Source of the DNA: Owenia fusiformis | Taxonomy: Eukaryota > Annelida > Polychaeta > Sabellida > Oweniidae | Reading direction: 5' to 3' | NCBI GenBank assembly: GCA_903813345.2 | Contig: CAIIXF020000001.1 | Location: 48,379,885-48,443,884, forward strand | DNA: 64,000 bases | Translations under genes and position numbers: made by a program | Part shown: positions 24,013 through 39,000 of the stretch, in pieces | Numbering within the stretch: position 1 is the first letter of the stretch | Layout: the number at the start of each line of letters is the position of its first letter | The notes under the pieces: generated by a model | Databases searched by the model: none | Told to the model about the DNA's origin: nothing | Seen by the model: the letters and a program-made list of their open reading frames with translations, nothing else

Positions 24013-26150
24013 GTGTCATTATTAACTTAAATTCATGACCCTGTAACATGAATAACAACTCTTCAAATATTTGCAATGACATCTTAATATTTTCAATTAT
24101 CAATGACAGTTGATTCTAGACATTGTGATGAACAATTTTTGGTTTTTATGAGGAAACTTTTATTTTTGCCATATAAACTTTTGTAATATATGTGTGGGTA
24201 ATGTGAATTCATGAATTTTTATTTGGGGTGAAATTAGACTTTCCACAAGTCTCCTTTATTGAAAATTAGGTATATCATATGGGACTTGTGGTTTGTCAAG
24301 ATTGGAATGGTTTGTTTATTAATGTGACTGTACAGTGTATGTGGAGGTATCATTTGTATTTGAAGAGTAAGTTGATGTTTTTTCACAAAATAAATGATTT
24401 TTGTTGGTTGATATTGATGTTAAAATAGATGTAACCCAGATATTATCACAGATTGGATATGTTAAATTCCTGAAATTAGCTTTTTAATAAAACTTGTATG
24501 ATCGATATTGAAAGTTTGCATTTGACAGATAGTTGAAACTTGTACTTACAATGCAATACAATATAAGTAACTAGAATGGAATTGTGGAATCAGATTAGAT
24601 TAAAAGAGATATGAAATGGAAATGTGGTTTGTATGGAATTTGAATGATTATATCATGTAAACTGTACATGGATCACTTTCATGGTGCAAATATCATATTT
24701 TTGTAAATACAATGTTTTCTATATATATATATAAAATGTCATTGTTTGTTAATTTTTTACCCCAGTAGTTGGAGAGTAGACCTTTACAATAGATCTTCTG
24801 AAATACATTTGGCTCACACAGTGATTGTTAATTTCAAGGTGCCACAATTTGAACTCTTAGTCTCCTACTCCTGTAATCCTCCGTGTGAGAGAAGAGTTAT
24901 GCTTATATGATATCATAGAACTGCTCTGAAAATGACATTGATCTCGAGAGCATATTGAATATTCAAACATGACTATTCACGCCTTCTATAAACTGTGAAG
25001 AAAAGTCAATACTTCACCCAGTGTATATTCGTCAACATGCCACTGGTAATAAGAGTATTTTGTGATGTCATAACGTCACATTTGATATTTGAAAACTTTT
25101 GTTGAGTTTTTATGTGTGAATTGTAGTATAGCTCATTTACGTGTCCGGATGATAACCCAAATACTGATTGCCAGATTTAATTAAAACTTTATAGGCTTAT
25201 ACCTTATGGGTTTAGGACCTCTGCTCGAGAATGAATTTTCTATATGACATCTCAATTCGTGAAAAATGGCTTTGTATAAAAAACTCCTACCTCATATCCA
25301 CCTACCCACGTACGTGGGACATGATACTGTCTTTGAAAGGTTCAATTTAAAGCCCTTAGTTTATCAAATCTTAGTTTAAGATGAATTATAGATGCATTTG
25401 TAACGACCCTTGATAGCAAGTTGCTACTACATCCCAGCTGGGTTCTGTCTATTGTAATTCCCGGTAATGAGTTAGATACGCTATAGATTGAGCATCACCC
25501 TCTTCATGAAAAGATTTTGGCTTTTCGTTTAGTGTATATTGATAATCTCAAAACCAGGAAGTAATAAAAAACACAATTTTACTCAATTTTTGCTTCATCA
25601 TACTCTAATCACATACATATTCAACTATATTAATATATATTGTTACGTTTGATCTAATTCAAGGATTAAGAAATGGTTTATAATTTGAGTTCTATAAATA
25701 GAATTTGATTCAGAACCCCCTGGTATAAAACTTGTAACCCCCTGAATATCTGTTATACGCCCAGGAAGAAGCAAACGGTAGGTGACTTTCACTTCTGTTT
25801 ACATTTATTTCTTGCATAATTTAGACATCTAAACTGTACAGTGAGTTGTATTTTTCTTAATTAACTTGTGTAAGGGGATCAGAAAGTGTGTGTGCATCAA
25901 AGAAATCAATGAATTATCTTTTTATCGGCCGATTAAAATCAAGATGGCCGACTGTCATTCATAAAATTTCAAATATTTTCAGGAAGTACGTTGATTATTG
26001 CAATTTTACAATCCAACCTTGCATATTTTCATGCTGTTTGAGAAAGTCATAAAATTGAACCTGTGTGTGCGAGCTATAGTGAGATATAAGACACTATCTA
26101 TAAGAATATTTTCCTGCTAATTTTGGTGAGCTATTTGATTTGAGGAAGTG
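24013..26150. other. TARDBP-CDC42 spacer, nothing recognised
   Basis: AT-rich; no coding exon or clear repeat is seen. Confidence 0.5.
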
Positions 26151-26158
26151 ATAAGAAC

Positions 26159-26755
26159 TTACTCACTTCGAGAGCCATGTTAGATTTTGAAACTTATGGC
26201 TCTCAAACGGAGAAGTGAACAGCTGATCAATAGTGACCTTTGAAATTGAATTAAGTCGATCCGCGGCTTACTTTTGGTCTCTAACTGTGTCTTACATCAG
26301 TATCATCAATCCGTGTAAGTATTGGAGCGCTGGAGTACTTCTTTTTCGATCAAGACTTGTAAATTGTTCATCGAGTTAAAGTTTTACAGACCTATTTCCA
26401 ATATGGCGGTTTGCTAGGTGCGAGATACGCAACGAACGAAATGAATTTTGAGAATTAGTTAGGTTCGGACAACCTCCGGAGATTTACGAAAATGTCCGAG
26501 CAGAAACCGCCATATTGGAATTTGGCAGTAAAACGATTCACTCGACTAACGATTACAAGTCTTGATCGAAAAAGAAGTACTCCAGCGCTCCAATACTTAC
26601 ACGGATTGATGATACTGATGTAAGACACAGTTAGAGACCAAAAGTAAGCCGCGGATCGTCTTAATTCGATTTCAAAGGTCACGATCATTGAGCTGTCCAA
26701 ATGCTCCGTGGGAAAGCTATTATATCAAAATCCAAATAGCTTTCGCAGGAAGTAA
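26159..26755. mobile_element. hAT-like element, family I copy 1
   Basis: An exact 8-bp duplication ATAAGAAC flanks it (26151-26158 and 26756-26763). The ends read TTACTCACTTCGAGAGCC and GCTTTCGCAGGAAGTAA. The interior is a long palindrome: CGATCCGCGGCTTACTTTTG at about 26260 is inverted at about 26642, and CCAATATGGCGG is inverted at 26507. An open frame on the - strand is a product of the palindrome, not a recognisable protein. Confidence 0.85.
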
Positions 26756-26926
26756 ATAAGAACGTCTTCAAAAATCCAGTCTAACCATTTCATTTGCATT
26801 ATCACATACTTATGTGGAACCATTTTCTCAATGTATTGAATGTACCATTGCTCAGCAATATTGTTCAAATTGAAATCACACCTTGCATCATTGACAGACT
26901 TGTCATTCTCTGATCCTACATTTAGG

Positions 26927-28279
26927 TTACTTCCTGCGAAAGCTTATCCTGTTCCCGGACTATGGTCCTGTACTGAGCCCATACATTTGCCTGTACGATT
27001 ACAACTTGGGAGAATTATCTACGCCCCTTCCACTTAAGAAACCTACCTCAATGCATTCTAGAACTTAAAATGTTACTTCTAATATATTGGAACCGCCGAT
27101 TGTCTGGGTTAGTTGGCAGAACGAGGTCTTTTTGTTTCTTATGGCTCTTTTGGTCGAAGTTCGATTAAGATGGCGGTTATAACGGAATTTCCCGAACTCT
27201 TCCGTAATAGCACGAACTTGGTTTTTCGTTACGTCACTTCCGTGTAAAATGGATTTGTTTCCGGTAAGAGGGAATTTCGAAAATTTCGGACAATATTTTC
27301 AATATTTACTGCCATGTCGACATCCTATGCTCTTAACTGTATACCGAATGGTTAAACAATGTTTCTTACCGGAAACAAATCCATTTTACTCGAAAGTGAC
27401 GTAACGAAAAACCAAGTTCGTGCTATTACGGAAGAGTTCGGGAAATTCCGTTATAACCGCCATCTTAATCGAACTTCGACCAAAAGAGCCATAAGAAACA
27501 AAAAGACCTCGTTCTGCCAACTAACCCAGACAATCGGCGGTTCCAATATATTAGAAGTTACATTTTGAGTTCTAGAATGCACTGAGGTAGGTTTCTTAAG
27601 TGGAAGGGGCGTAGATAATTCTCCCAAGTTGTAATCGTACAGGCAAATGTATGGGCTCCGTACAGGACCATAGTCCTGGAACGGGATAAGCGAAAGCTAT
27701 TTGGATTTTGATATAATAGCTTTCCCACGGAGCATTTGGACAGCTGAATGATTGTGACCTTTGAAATCGAATTAAGTCGAACCGCGGCTTACTTTTGGTC
27801 TCTAACTGTGTCTTACATCAGTATCATCAATCCGTGTTAGTATTAGAGCGCTGAAATACTTCTTTTTCGATCAAGACTTGTAAATTGTTCATCGAGTGAA
27901 TGTTTTTTAGACTTTTTCCAATATAGCGGTTTGCTAGGAGCGAGATACGCAACGAACGAAATGAATTTTGAGAATTAGTTAGGTTCGGACAACCTCTGGA
28001 GATTTACGAAAATGTCCGAGCAGAAAACGCCATATTGGAATTTGGCAGTAAAAACATTCACTCAACTTACATTTACAAGTCTTGATCGAAAAGGAAGTAC
28101 TTCAGCACTCCAATACTTACACGGACGATTGATGATACTGATGTAAGACACAGTTAGAGACCAAAAGTAAGCCACGGATCGACTTAATTCGATTTCAAAG
28201 GTCACTATTAGTCAGCTGTTCACTTCCCCGTTTGAGAGCCATAAGTTTCAAAATCTAACATTGCTCTCGAAGTGAGTAA
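26927..28279. mobile_element. hAT-like element, family I copy 2, reverse orientation, with nested insert
   Basis: An exact 8-bp duplication CATTTAGG flanks it (26919-26926 and 28280-28287). The left end is TTACTTCCTGCGAAAGC and the right end GCTCTCGAAGTGAGTAA, the reverse of copy 1. The element at 26944-27689 is inserted 17 bp from its left end. Confidence 0.85.
26944..27689. mobile_element. hAT-like element, family II copy 1, nested
   Basis: The ends TTATCCTGTTCC and GGAACGGGATAA are flanked by the exact 8-bp duplication GCGAAAGC (26936-26943 and 27690-27697), which lies inside family I copy 2. Its arms (about 26944-27283 and 27340-27689) are near-perfect inverse complements. It contains AAGATGGCGGTT and GTTACGTCA motifs in both arms. 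Non-coding; the open frame at 27359-27568 is a palindrome by-product. Confidence 0.85.
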
Positions 28280-28287
28280 CATTTAGG

Positions 28288-29420
28288 TACCCTGCGTGCA
28301 GAGTCTACAGCCCATTTCACTGTTTTATTTCGTCAGTAGAACCCCCCAAAATAAGAAATCAGGAGACCATTGTGCAATAATTTATGTAAAAGTTTATTCA
28401 TATTGTACATCCCTCTGCCTAGTATAGACTTTACTACAGTTTAGCAGCCCCACCCCCACGACCATGACAGCTTTGGTCAATAATTATTTCAAACCTACCA
28501 CGCTAACCTTTTCTCAACCAATTAGCGAGGTGGAAGAAACACATGCTAAATGCATGCACAATAATTATGCGATTATGCCAGATACCATATATATAAAGTC
28601 GTCCTAATTCCTACGATGCACTCTGATTAGCTCGGTGAGTTCAGAGGTTTATTGATAACTGAAATAGTCAGCATTTGCGTTAACGTAAAAAACTTGCGTA
28701 TTTACGCGGATTTTTGGCCCAGGACCCCGATATTTAAGCTCTATTGCTTCCCCAGGACGTAAATTTACTTGTCATGGATAATTTCAGAAACCCTTACCTT
28801 AATAATCGATGAAAAACTGAACGTAAATGGCACTAAAAACAAAAGATATATTCTGATTTTTTCCACTTCCGTGTTTGTAAATATAGTGATGACGCGCATG
28901 CGTTGAATAAACAATATTACCTCCCATGATTCCATTGATCACATGCTTAATTTGTAAGCCAATTAAACTGTCGATCTTGCAGAAATCATTCCCACAATTC
29001 ATTCGCTACCGATCACCTTCCTCTTGGACAAAATGGCGAACTATCTTTCGATCAGTTGCACTAAGAAGCGCCATTTTCTTCATTTTCCAATTCGATTATC
29101 GCACATTATGATAACAAATGAATTCATTATGTATTGAATGAAACATTTCCTTAAAGTTTGTCTGCCTAAAAACAATTGAATCGGTAATAAATGATACATC
29201 AGTGTGGGTCTTAAGATTTTCAGTCACTCGACAAGTGGCAATCGGCTTATGTTTTCACACTCACCTTTTGAAAATCAATCCGACCCAGGGTCGCACTCTT
29301 GGACAAACCTACTGAAAGCAGTACCCCTGTACTATGCCTGGTATATCCTTTACTACTTATTTACTCTATTCTATTCACTATACATGTACTTATACTTTGA
29401 TTTTAATTTTGTACTTTCAG
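28288..29420 (+). promoter_or_regulatory. CDC42 upstream region: probable promoter and 5' untranslated exon
   Basis: An acceptor (TTTCAG, ending 29420) lies 14 nt before the CDC42 start codon, so a noncoding first exon must lie upstream, but its exact place is not clear. Candidate promoter signals are a TATATATAAAG box at 28586-28596 and YY1-like AAAATGGCG (29030-29038) and GCGCCATTTTC. 28290-28410 also resembles the repeat family at 59463-59861. Confidence 0.35.
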
Positions 29421-29428
29421 AAAAATAA

Positions 29429-31792
<2,364 letters not shown>

Positions 31793-33601
31793 AGTGACAG
31801 ACACTTATACTATAATATACAACTTCGACCCCACATTAACATGGAACACACACACACACACAGGATAGACACTACATACACAACTCTGGCTGCAACACCA
31901 ACTAATAGGTTTATGTGACAGTAAAAGTCTGCAACTTGGGAGTATGTCATATATGCTGGTTCGTGATACAGTATGATAAATATGACTGTGTGATACTTGG
32001 ATGTTGTCAACCATTGAGCATCAAATGAATGCGAATGGATTATTGAAAACTTTATAGAAGCGAGGATCAACAATTTGACTGTCTGCAAATAATATAATAA
32101 TGGATATCGATATAGACATGCCTTATCTGTTGGCTTAACCTTGACGTTAGTATCTAGAAGAATATGAGATTTATCCCATTTGTGTATTTGGATATATACC
32201 TGTTCTACACCTTGACTGATTGCATATCCCTAGCAGAATATCTGATGTTTGAATCTAAAGAAATCTTGAATGTATTGTCTAATCCTGATTTCTTATTTGG
32301 GAGATTAGATTGATGAAATCATCCTTGTCTGTTTGTCTCAGAGAGGAAGTTAGATTGTTCAGGGGTCAATTCTCATACATCTCACGGTTCAAGTGTTATA
32401 AAATTACGAAAACGAAATTAATTTTGTTCTCTTTGAATCTTGATTTGTCTTGGAATTTCCCTTGCAAGGATAGTGTATATAGACTGCTGGATTGATTTGC
32501 ATGTGGAGTTTGGTGCAATCACTGTAATGTTTGAGTGGATTGGAATATTTGTACATATACATTTTTATTACAAGTCAAAAACACAAAAATAATTTTGTAC
32601 AGTATGTATACATGTAGATAACTTCTTAGTTAGTTATGTAATGAGACTTAGGGCGTTACTAGGAAACCTAGATTATTTATCTAATCCCAACTCATGACAT
32701 GTAAATTCCCCTTGCAAATACTTTATGAATTAATCTTAACGAACCTTTCTTATGTAGACTGATTTCCATACTATTCAACAGAGTGTGACTTTTAGCCAAG
32801 TTCATGCCATTTTTGAGTATTAATTATTACATTTTCCATATTTTTTTTTTGAAATAGAAGCAAGGACAAGAACTAGAGATTTATATTTTGGAAGTACAGG
32901 ATCAGCTAATGTAGTTTTTACTGAATTACAATTCCTAAGTCAGTTTTGTAAAACATTAAATGTGACTTGAGTAAGATTAATATGGTGAGAATTCTCATAC
33001 ATACCACATACCCTCGAAATTTATTTAATTTTTATATCTCAAGATTTTCAAGTCAGTTTTTCGTGAAATTTCGCCCTGTTTTCGTGTAAAACAGATTATG
33101 ACTTGAGAATTTTGTTTTGCATAAGTATAGTATATATGAAGTTAATATACTAGTGTTGAATCTGGTCTCTCAGTTTTGTGAATTGTTTCATTTATCAAAT
33201 CCCTTTCCTCACCAAACTGGTTATAACTTTGAATCCATGGTCCCACTATGCCCTAGATATCCGTTTATATAGAGATATTTAGAGCGTAGGATACCCCATG
33301 GGCAATGTTAAGATCCATGTGTATTTTCGGAATTGTGATCATATGATATATAAAGTGCTTATAAGCAAACATGTATTTGTTGTGTAAGGAAAACATGATC
33401 CCAGCCAAAATTGTATTTTTAAAAACATGTATATTATATAATTTAGTAAAGCACACAAAGTTGGTTGGTTTCGTATCGTGAGAGATCGGGTTATGCTACA
33501 TAATTACATGATAGTATGGTATTAAATGCATTTTGTATGTCTAACTTATATTATATGTCCAACAAAATGTCAGAAAAAAATATATAAACTATAAAAATAA
33601 A
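31793..33601 (+). other. CDC42 3' untranslated region (probable)
   Basis: About 1.8 kb to an AATAAA at 33596-33601. Contains a short CA repeat (31845-31862). Other poly(A) signals could be used. Confidence 0.45.
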
Positions 33602-33978
33602 AAACAAATCTACAAATACTAAACAATTTTCTGTTGCAATGTGTATGTATCTTTTGACTAAAATGAGCTACGAAACAGCAAGAAAACTAAAGAAACCTCA
33701 AAGTTACCAATCGGGAAAAGCTACTTTTGACAATTCAGAAAAATTGTTTAAACCATAGGGTAATTGAATTGGGAATACACCAAAGAAATGGTCTATATGA
33801 AACCTCTATGTAAATAGAGTTACTGTTGATCACCCCTTGTTCTTGGTTTGATAGAGTAGACCAACCCCATGGTAGGCATGGTAGGATTGATGACTTTGGT
33901 GAGAAATATCCAAGATTCATGGCATTTTAAGGCAACTGCGAGGTAAAAAATAATAAAATGTATCTAAAGTCCTTTTAG

Positions 33979-34078
33979 TAGCCTAGCTACAAGCCTCTGT
34001 GACCCCCACCCCTCAATGTAACTGACAAAACACCTTCTCACACACATTTGTTGTGCAGGGGCTTGTAGCTAGACTAAC
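33979..34078. repeat. Small inverted repeat, about 100 bp
   Basis: TAGCCTAGCTACAAGCC at the left is mirrored by GGCTTGTAGCTAGACTA at the right with one mismatch, so it is probably a tiny MITE. Confidence 0.5.
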
Positions 34079-34104
34079 AAATGTTACCATTAGTCACTGA
34101 GTTA

Positions 34105-34244
34105 TGCCTGGGTCACATTTGCTGTGATTCATCGGCCAGTGCCTTGCTGATTGAGTATTCTGTTCAAAACTGAATACATTTGTCAACAGGATACTCAATC
34201 GGCCGGGCGCCGGCCAATGAATCGGAGCAAATTTGACCCAGGTA
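34105..34244. mobile_element. 140-bp palindromic MITE with TTA flanks
   Basis: The ends TGCCTGGGTCACATTTGCT and AAATTTGACCCAGGTA face each other; TTA lies on both sides (34102-34104 and 34245-34247), fitting the TWA target of PIF/Harbinger. Confidence 0.65.
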
Positions 34245-34461
34245 TTATGAGACTTAGCAGTATAATAAAAGATATTATCTCTCAAAACACTCTGCGAATA
34301 TGACAAGACCTTGTTTTCATTTTTGACAAACACATGCATGTTTAATTTATCTTACTTTATTGCTCTTAAATAATAACATTAATATTATTATTTTATTAAT
34401 GGCAAAATCCTGCATGAGCAAGACCCTGACCTTAATTCTTACAGTATAACACCAGCTGTAC

Positions 34462-34512
34462 ATACAATGTATATATGTACATACAATGTATATATGTACA
34501 TACAATGTATAT
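34462..34512. repeat. Tandem 22-bp repeat, about 2.5 copies
   Basis: ACATACAATGTATATATGT repeated in direct order. Confidence 0.8.
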
Positions 34513-35937
34513 TTACAAAACATTCATTCATGATTACAATTTGCATTTTGACTAATTTCATCTTTAGGTATTCCATTTTATGTACAATTTTGAGCTAAAC
34601 TCCATGCTTGCACGTTATATTAGCGATTTTCTTGTTTCCTTTCTATAATACCATGGAACAATTGAACAAGAAAAAACATTCTTCTAGTTATCTTAATATA
34701 TTATATCTTCTTATTTTTCAAAATGCATTTTTTAATGCTTTCTTTACATTAATAGTCTGTAAGCTGTGTAAAGTACTAAAAAATTAAATAATTTTCATTG
34801 ATAAATAATATGAATTTTCAGATGATTGTATCCTGTTACCCGGATATTTGCTAAATTTTTTTGAACTTACAAGGGATGGTACCTTTTAGTTTTCAGTTAA
34901 AGTAAAATGAGAACATTAATCGACAAACTAGGATACTGAACATCACATATGTTTCAACGAGAATTATTTCATTTCTGAAGACAAACATTCATTGGACATA
35001 CAGAACTATGACACTATAATAGCAGTGAAAAGTTATTTTTTCCAAAAGTAGAGAGATGCTGTCCCCAGCTAAAATTTCATTGCTTCAATTGTAAACTTGA
35101 GCAATCTCGACACTGACCAGTGTTCCCTTAGTATCAAATACTGGATTGTCCTGATAGTATTCAACATTTTATTAAATTATGTGTGTTTGATACAAGTTGT
35201 AATTATACAATTTGCAATGATGTGATTCAATGTCACCACCTGTTTGCAATTATAAAAGAGTAACAATATGTCACACATACAAAATGCTATCACTGATGCT
35301 GAATAATGTCGCAAAAACTAATGGGTAAAACATGTTACCCTTTTTGGTGGTGACATAAAAATGCAATGGTACTCTACAATGCGAGATAAATATCAGGATG
35401 TTAATACTGTAAAACATGTGACATCCCTTTTCATGAATGTATATTTTTTAGTGTCAATAGGTTCATGAAGAGACCATTTTTCAGAACTTTATTCATTCTT
35501 ATCAATGGTTATTTGCCCTTAGGTTAATTTCTGAAATCCACCATCAGCTTTAGCATGAAGCTGAAACTGAAGCTACCATGTTTCCCATAATATAAACACA
35601 CATGTTGCTGTTGTATGACACTTTTAATGTTCATGCAATGTAACATCTCAAATTGCACAAATAAGTTAAATTAATCCAATGTATAACACAAAGATTCAAC
35701 TATTTCAAATATTTTGACATAATCTCTATCTTTGTGAATGTACCCATTGTTATTAAATAATTTTCATATTTTTAAAAATCTGTATGACGATGGCATGGTC
35801 CCCAAATCCTCCAATTTTGATGTTTTATGTACCAATACTTGAGAAATCACATTTCATCGTACAGTAACTTTGATGAGATTATGGGGATCTCTGCTAAGGT
35901 ATCGGCTAAATGTTGAATGTCTCTATAAATGGGTGGG
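34513..35937 (-). other. PTPN11 3' untranslated region and convergent spacer
   Basis: Downstream of the PTPN11 stop on the - strand. A candidate poly(A) signal (AATAAA on the - strand) lies at 35488-35493. No other gene is seen. Confidence 0.4.
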
Positions 35938-36004
35938 TCATTTCTTCCCATGGTGCTTGTCTTTGCTAAATGGTCCTAAGTTCTGATACAGTTCAGGGGG
36001 AATC
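35938..36004 (-). CDS. PTPN11: PTPN11 coding exon 15 (last)
   Basis: Acceptor TTTCCAG on the - strand, TGA stop at 35938-35940. It completes the lysine split from exon 14 and encodes [20 protein letters not shown] and a final Lys. YQNL matches the position of the second tail tyrosine of human SHP2 (YENV). If exon 14 were not spliced, an in-frame TGA would follow at once (37605-37607). Confidence 0.75.
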
Positions 36005-39000
36005 CTGGAAAATGAACATTATTTTCATCACATAAAATCTGTGTATATGGAACACCTTCAGAACTGGCCAAAATTGTTTCTCCAAACTCAGGGCTACATA
36101 TCTTATAGTCCTATAATATAAACTAGTGTTCTATTAAGAGAGTTTATTGCAAGTAAATGTGTTCTTTTGGGTTCTTTGTTCTTTTCAAAACTGTTCAATG
36201 GAGAGAGAGAGAGCTCATTATAACTCAATTAGACTTGATTCTTTTGGCAAAAATTCCATGGAGAGCAAGAGAGCTTAGTTAATGAGACTTGGTTCTTTTG
36301 AACTGTTCGATGTGGAGAGAGGGGGGCCATTATAAGCCAATGGGACTTGGTTCTTTTCAAATTGTATCATGATGAGAGAAATGTTCATTACAAATAAATG
36401 ATTCTTTGAAAACATGTAGAGAAGTGTTCCTTAATAGAGAGTTGTTCCGACAGATGAGTTTTACTGTATCTTGGTGCTGTCTAAAAATATACGAGGGGTG
36501 ATCCAAAAGTCTTGGACGCCCTGCTCTAATTTTGTTGGTTTTTGATAAAATTACTTTAAACTTTCCAATAATAAAGACCAACAACCTAACTACTTTGTGT
36601 ATTGATTTCATGGTGAAATGATATATTTTATGTAGTTTTTTCGATAGTTATTAACATAGTGACCCTGCCACCCGGAACGGTATTCGCACATGGTAACTTT
36701 CAGCCTTAAATGTTGCCGCTATTTAACTTGTTTTGCAAGTCTTGACCACTATCTATCCTTAAATTTTGAATGTTAAACAATGTTAGTTTACTTCCTTTGT
36801 TACTAGACAACCAATTAATTGTGTTTTAATCATAATGTCATATATGGCAATGGCCGTTTATGTCAAGTTCTAAGAAAATGACATCAGACAATCAAACCTC
36901 ATTTTGGTGTCATTTTTACGCCAAGATGGCTGCTGAAATTCTGAACATGAAATTGGAACAAAGAATACTACAATATATTTTTACTATTATTGACATTAAG
37001 CAGCCACCGTATGCACGATATAGTCTAGATATGGCTCAGTGTGATTTTCTTCCTTTTCTCCAAGTTGAAAGGAGGGTTGAAAGAAAATGTTTTTTACTCA
37101 TTGGATGAGGTTTAGAGTGGCACTCCAGCAGCATTTGTATCACATAGGCAATGGCCGTTTCATAAATGTCTTTCATTCATTGGTAAAGCGGTTTGAAAAA
37201 TGTGTTCAAAGTGGAAAATATGTTGAAAAGTAGGTCTTAATATGTGAAGATGATGATGGCAGATGACACTCAGACTGAAAATCGGAAATTCTATCATATC
37301 ATGACTGGTGTTAGGTTGTGCACCTGCACCTAAAGTATTTGCCATATTATAACAGTTGTGACGTGATTTGCTATATTTAAATACCGTTCCGGGTGGCAGG
37401 AACCCGGTATCAAAAAATGTTTAGAAAAGTAGCTAAAATATATTAGTTTCTGTTGAAACTTATACACATAGTTGTTAAGATGTTGATCTTTATTATCTGA
37501 AAGTTTCATGTAATTATATGAGAAAATAGCAAAGTTAGAGCGGGGCGTCCAAGACTTTTGGATCACCCCTCGTATGATATAACAAAAATATAAATGAATT
37601 AAACTCACTTTGGTAACTCTTTGTGTTTATGCCTGGGTGGGGCCAGTGGGATAGGAGATGAGAGAGCTGGTAGGGAGTTAGGGGGGTCTCCACACCCTAA
37701 GGCTTCTGCTGCACATTTTATATTGGTATAATCACGTCCAGTTTTCTGACTATTCTGAAAAAACAAAGCCATATATAAATTAGATCGGTATGTCATTGAA
37801 AAGATAACCAGTAGTTCTAAAATTAAAAATGGGTTGCCTAACGAAACCATAATTTAGTCAGTAAAAGGCATATATCATAAGTATTTGCTCACATTTATTT
37901 ATTTTATTATATTTGCTCACAACATTTATTTATTAATTTTATTACAAGATATTCATTTAGAGCTCAGTGTAATAGCTTAGTGACAACTGCAGGTAATATT
38001 GAAGCAAGGCACCATGTTTCCAGATGCCCTAATGGTGAATGACATGGACATAGTAAGGCCTTTTAAAGTTAATCAAGTGTTTAATGACCCATTGAGGAGC
38101 TAAATCTTAGGGATGGGATGGCCTAAGAGAGAGCCTACCTGTTTAGCCTGTAGCCGTTGAGATACTGTGTCTATGTAATGCTGAACTGCCATGTAAACAA
38201 ACTTGTACTGTGCCTCTGTCTGTACCATACCAGATCTCTGAGACCTCACCAACTGAATTGTTTTTTGGATATCTATCTCACAATCTAAGCCTGAAATTGA
38301 TACACAATCTAGTATTTACTTAAATCCTATGTTTTAGAAGCTACAACAATGCCATGAACATGTCAGCACATTTGAATATATATCCTATGTTTTAGAAGCT
38401 ACAACAATGCCATGAACATGTCAGCACATTTGAATATATAGTGTTCTTAACCAGTTTTCTCTTAAGACTTTCTCTTAAGGCAAATAATTTTTATAGCAGT
38501 TCTGTCTATGAGACCTTCAACAGCACTCAAAATATTTTAATTCTAATATCTTGTGAAACAATTTTTCAAATTCATAAACATTTAACATTGAAAAATTTTG
38601 ACCAACTTTTTTCAAAGTATATAACTGACATTACATGGGGTCGTGTGGTCACTGATGCTTAATTACTCGAAATCTGTCACTACTCTCATAACCTACCTTG
38701 CCTGGTTATTTGATTAAGTATAATGTCTATGACTATAAATGTTCCTGTACGACCAATGCCAGCACTGGAATAAACAAAACAAGTTTCAAAAGTAAATATC
38801 AATGTATTGAAGAGCACAACAATATTTAAGAAAATGGGTCTGAACATTTTTTCAAAAGGTCTCATTGATGGTTTTGAAATGGTACACTAACCATTCAATT
38901 GCTGCATTAAGGTTAACTCTACACTTTATATGGTGATAGATTGAAGTGAGGTTTACAGTATCATTGCTCCAGGTTATCAAAAGCAAAGGAATTGGACTGT

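Noticed and set aside
26455-27568. Open frames in the 26-28 kb region
   Set aside because: They arise from palindromic hAT-like elements and recur in the related copy at 57.7 kb; the translated sequence has no transposase motif.
37605-37607. TGA as the end of PTPN11
   Set aside because: It lies within the GTGAGT donor; splicing to 36004 restores phase and gives the expected tail tyrosine motif.
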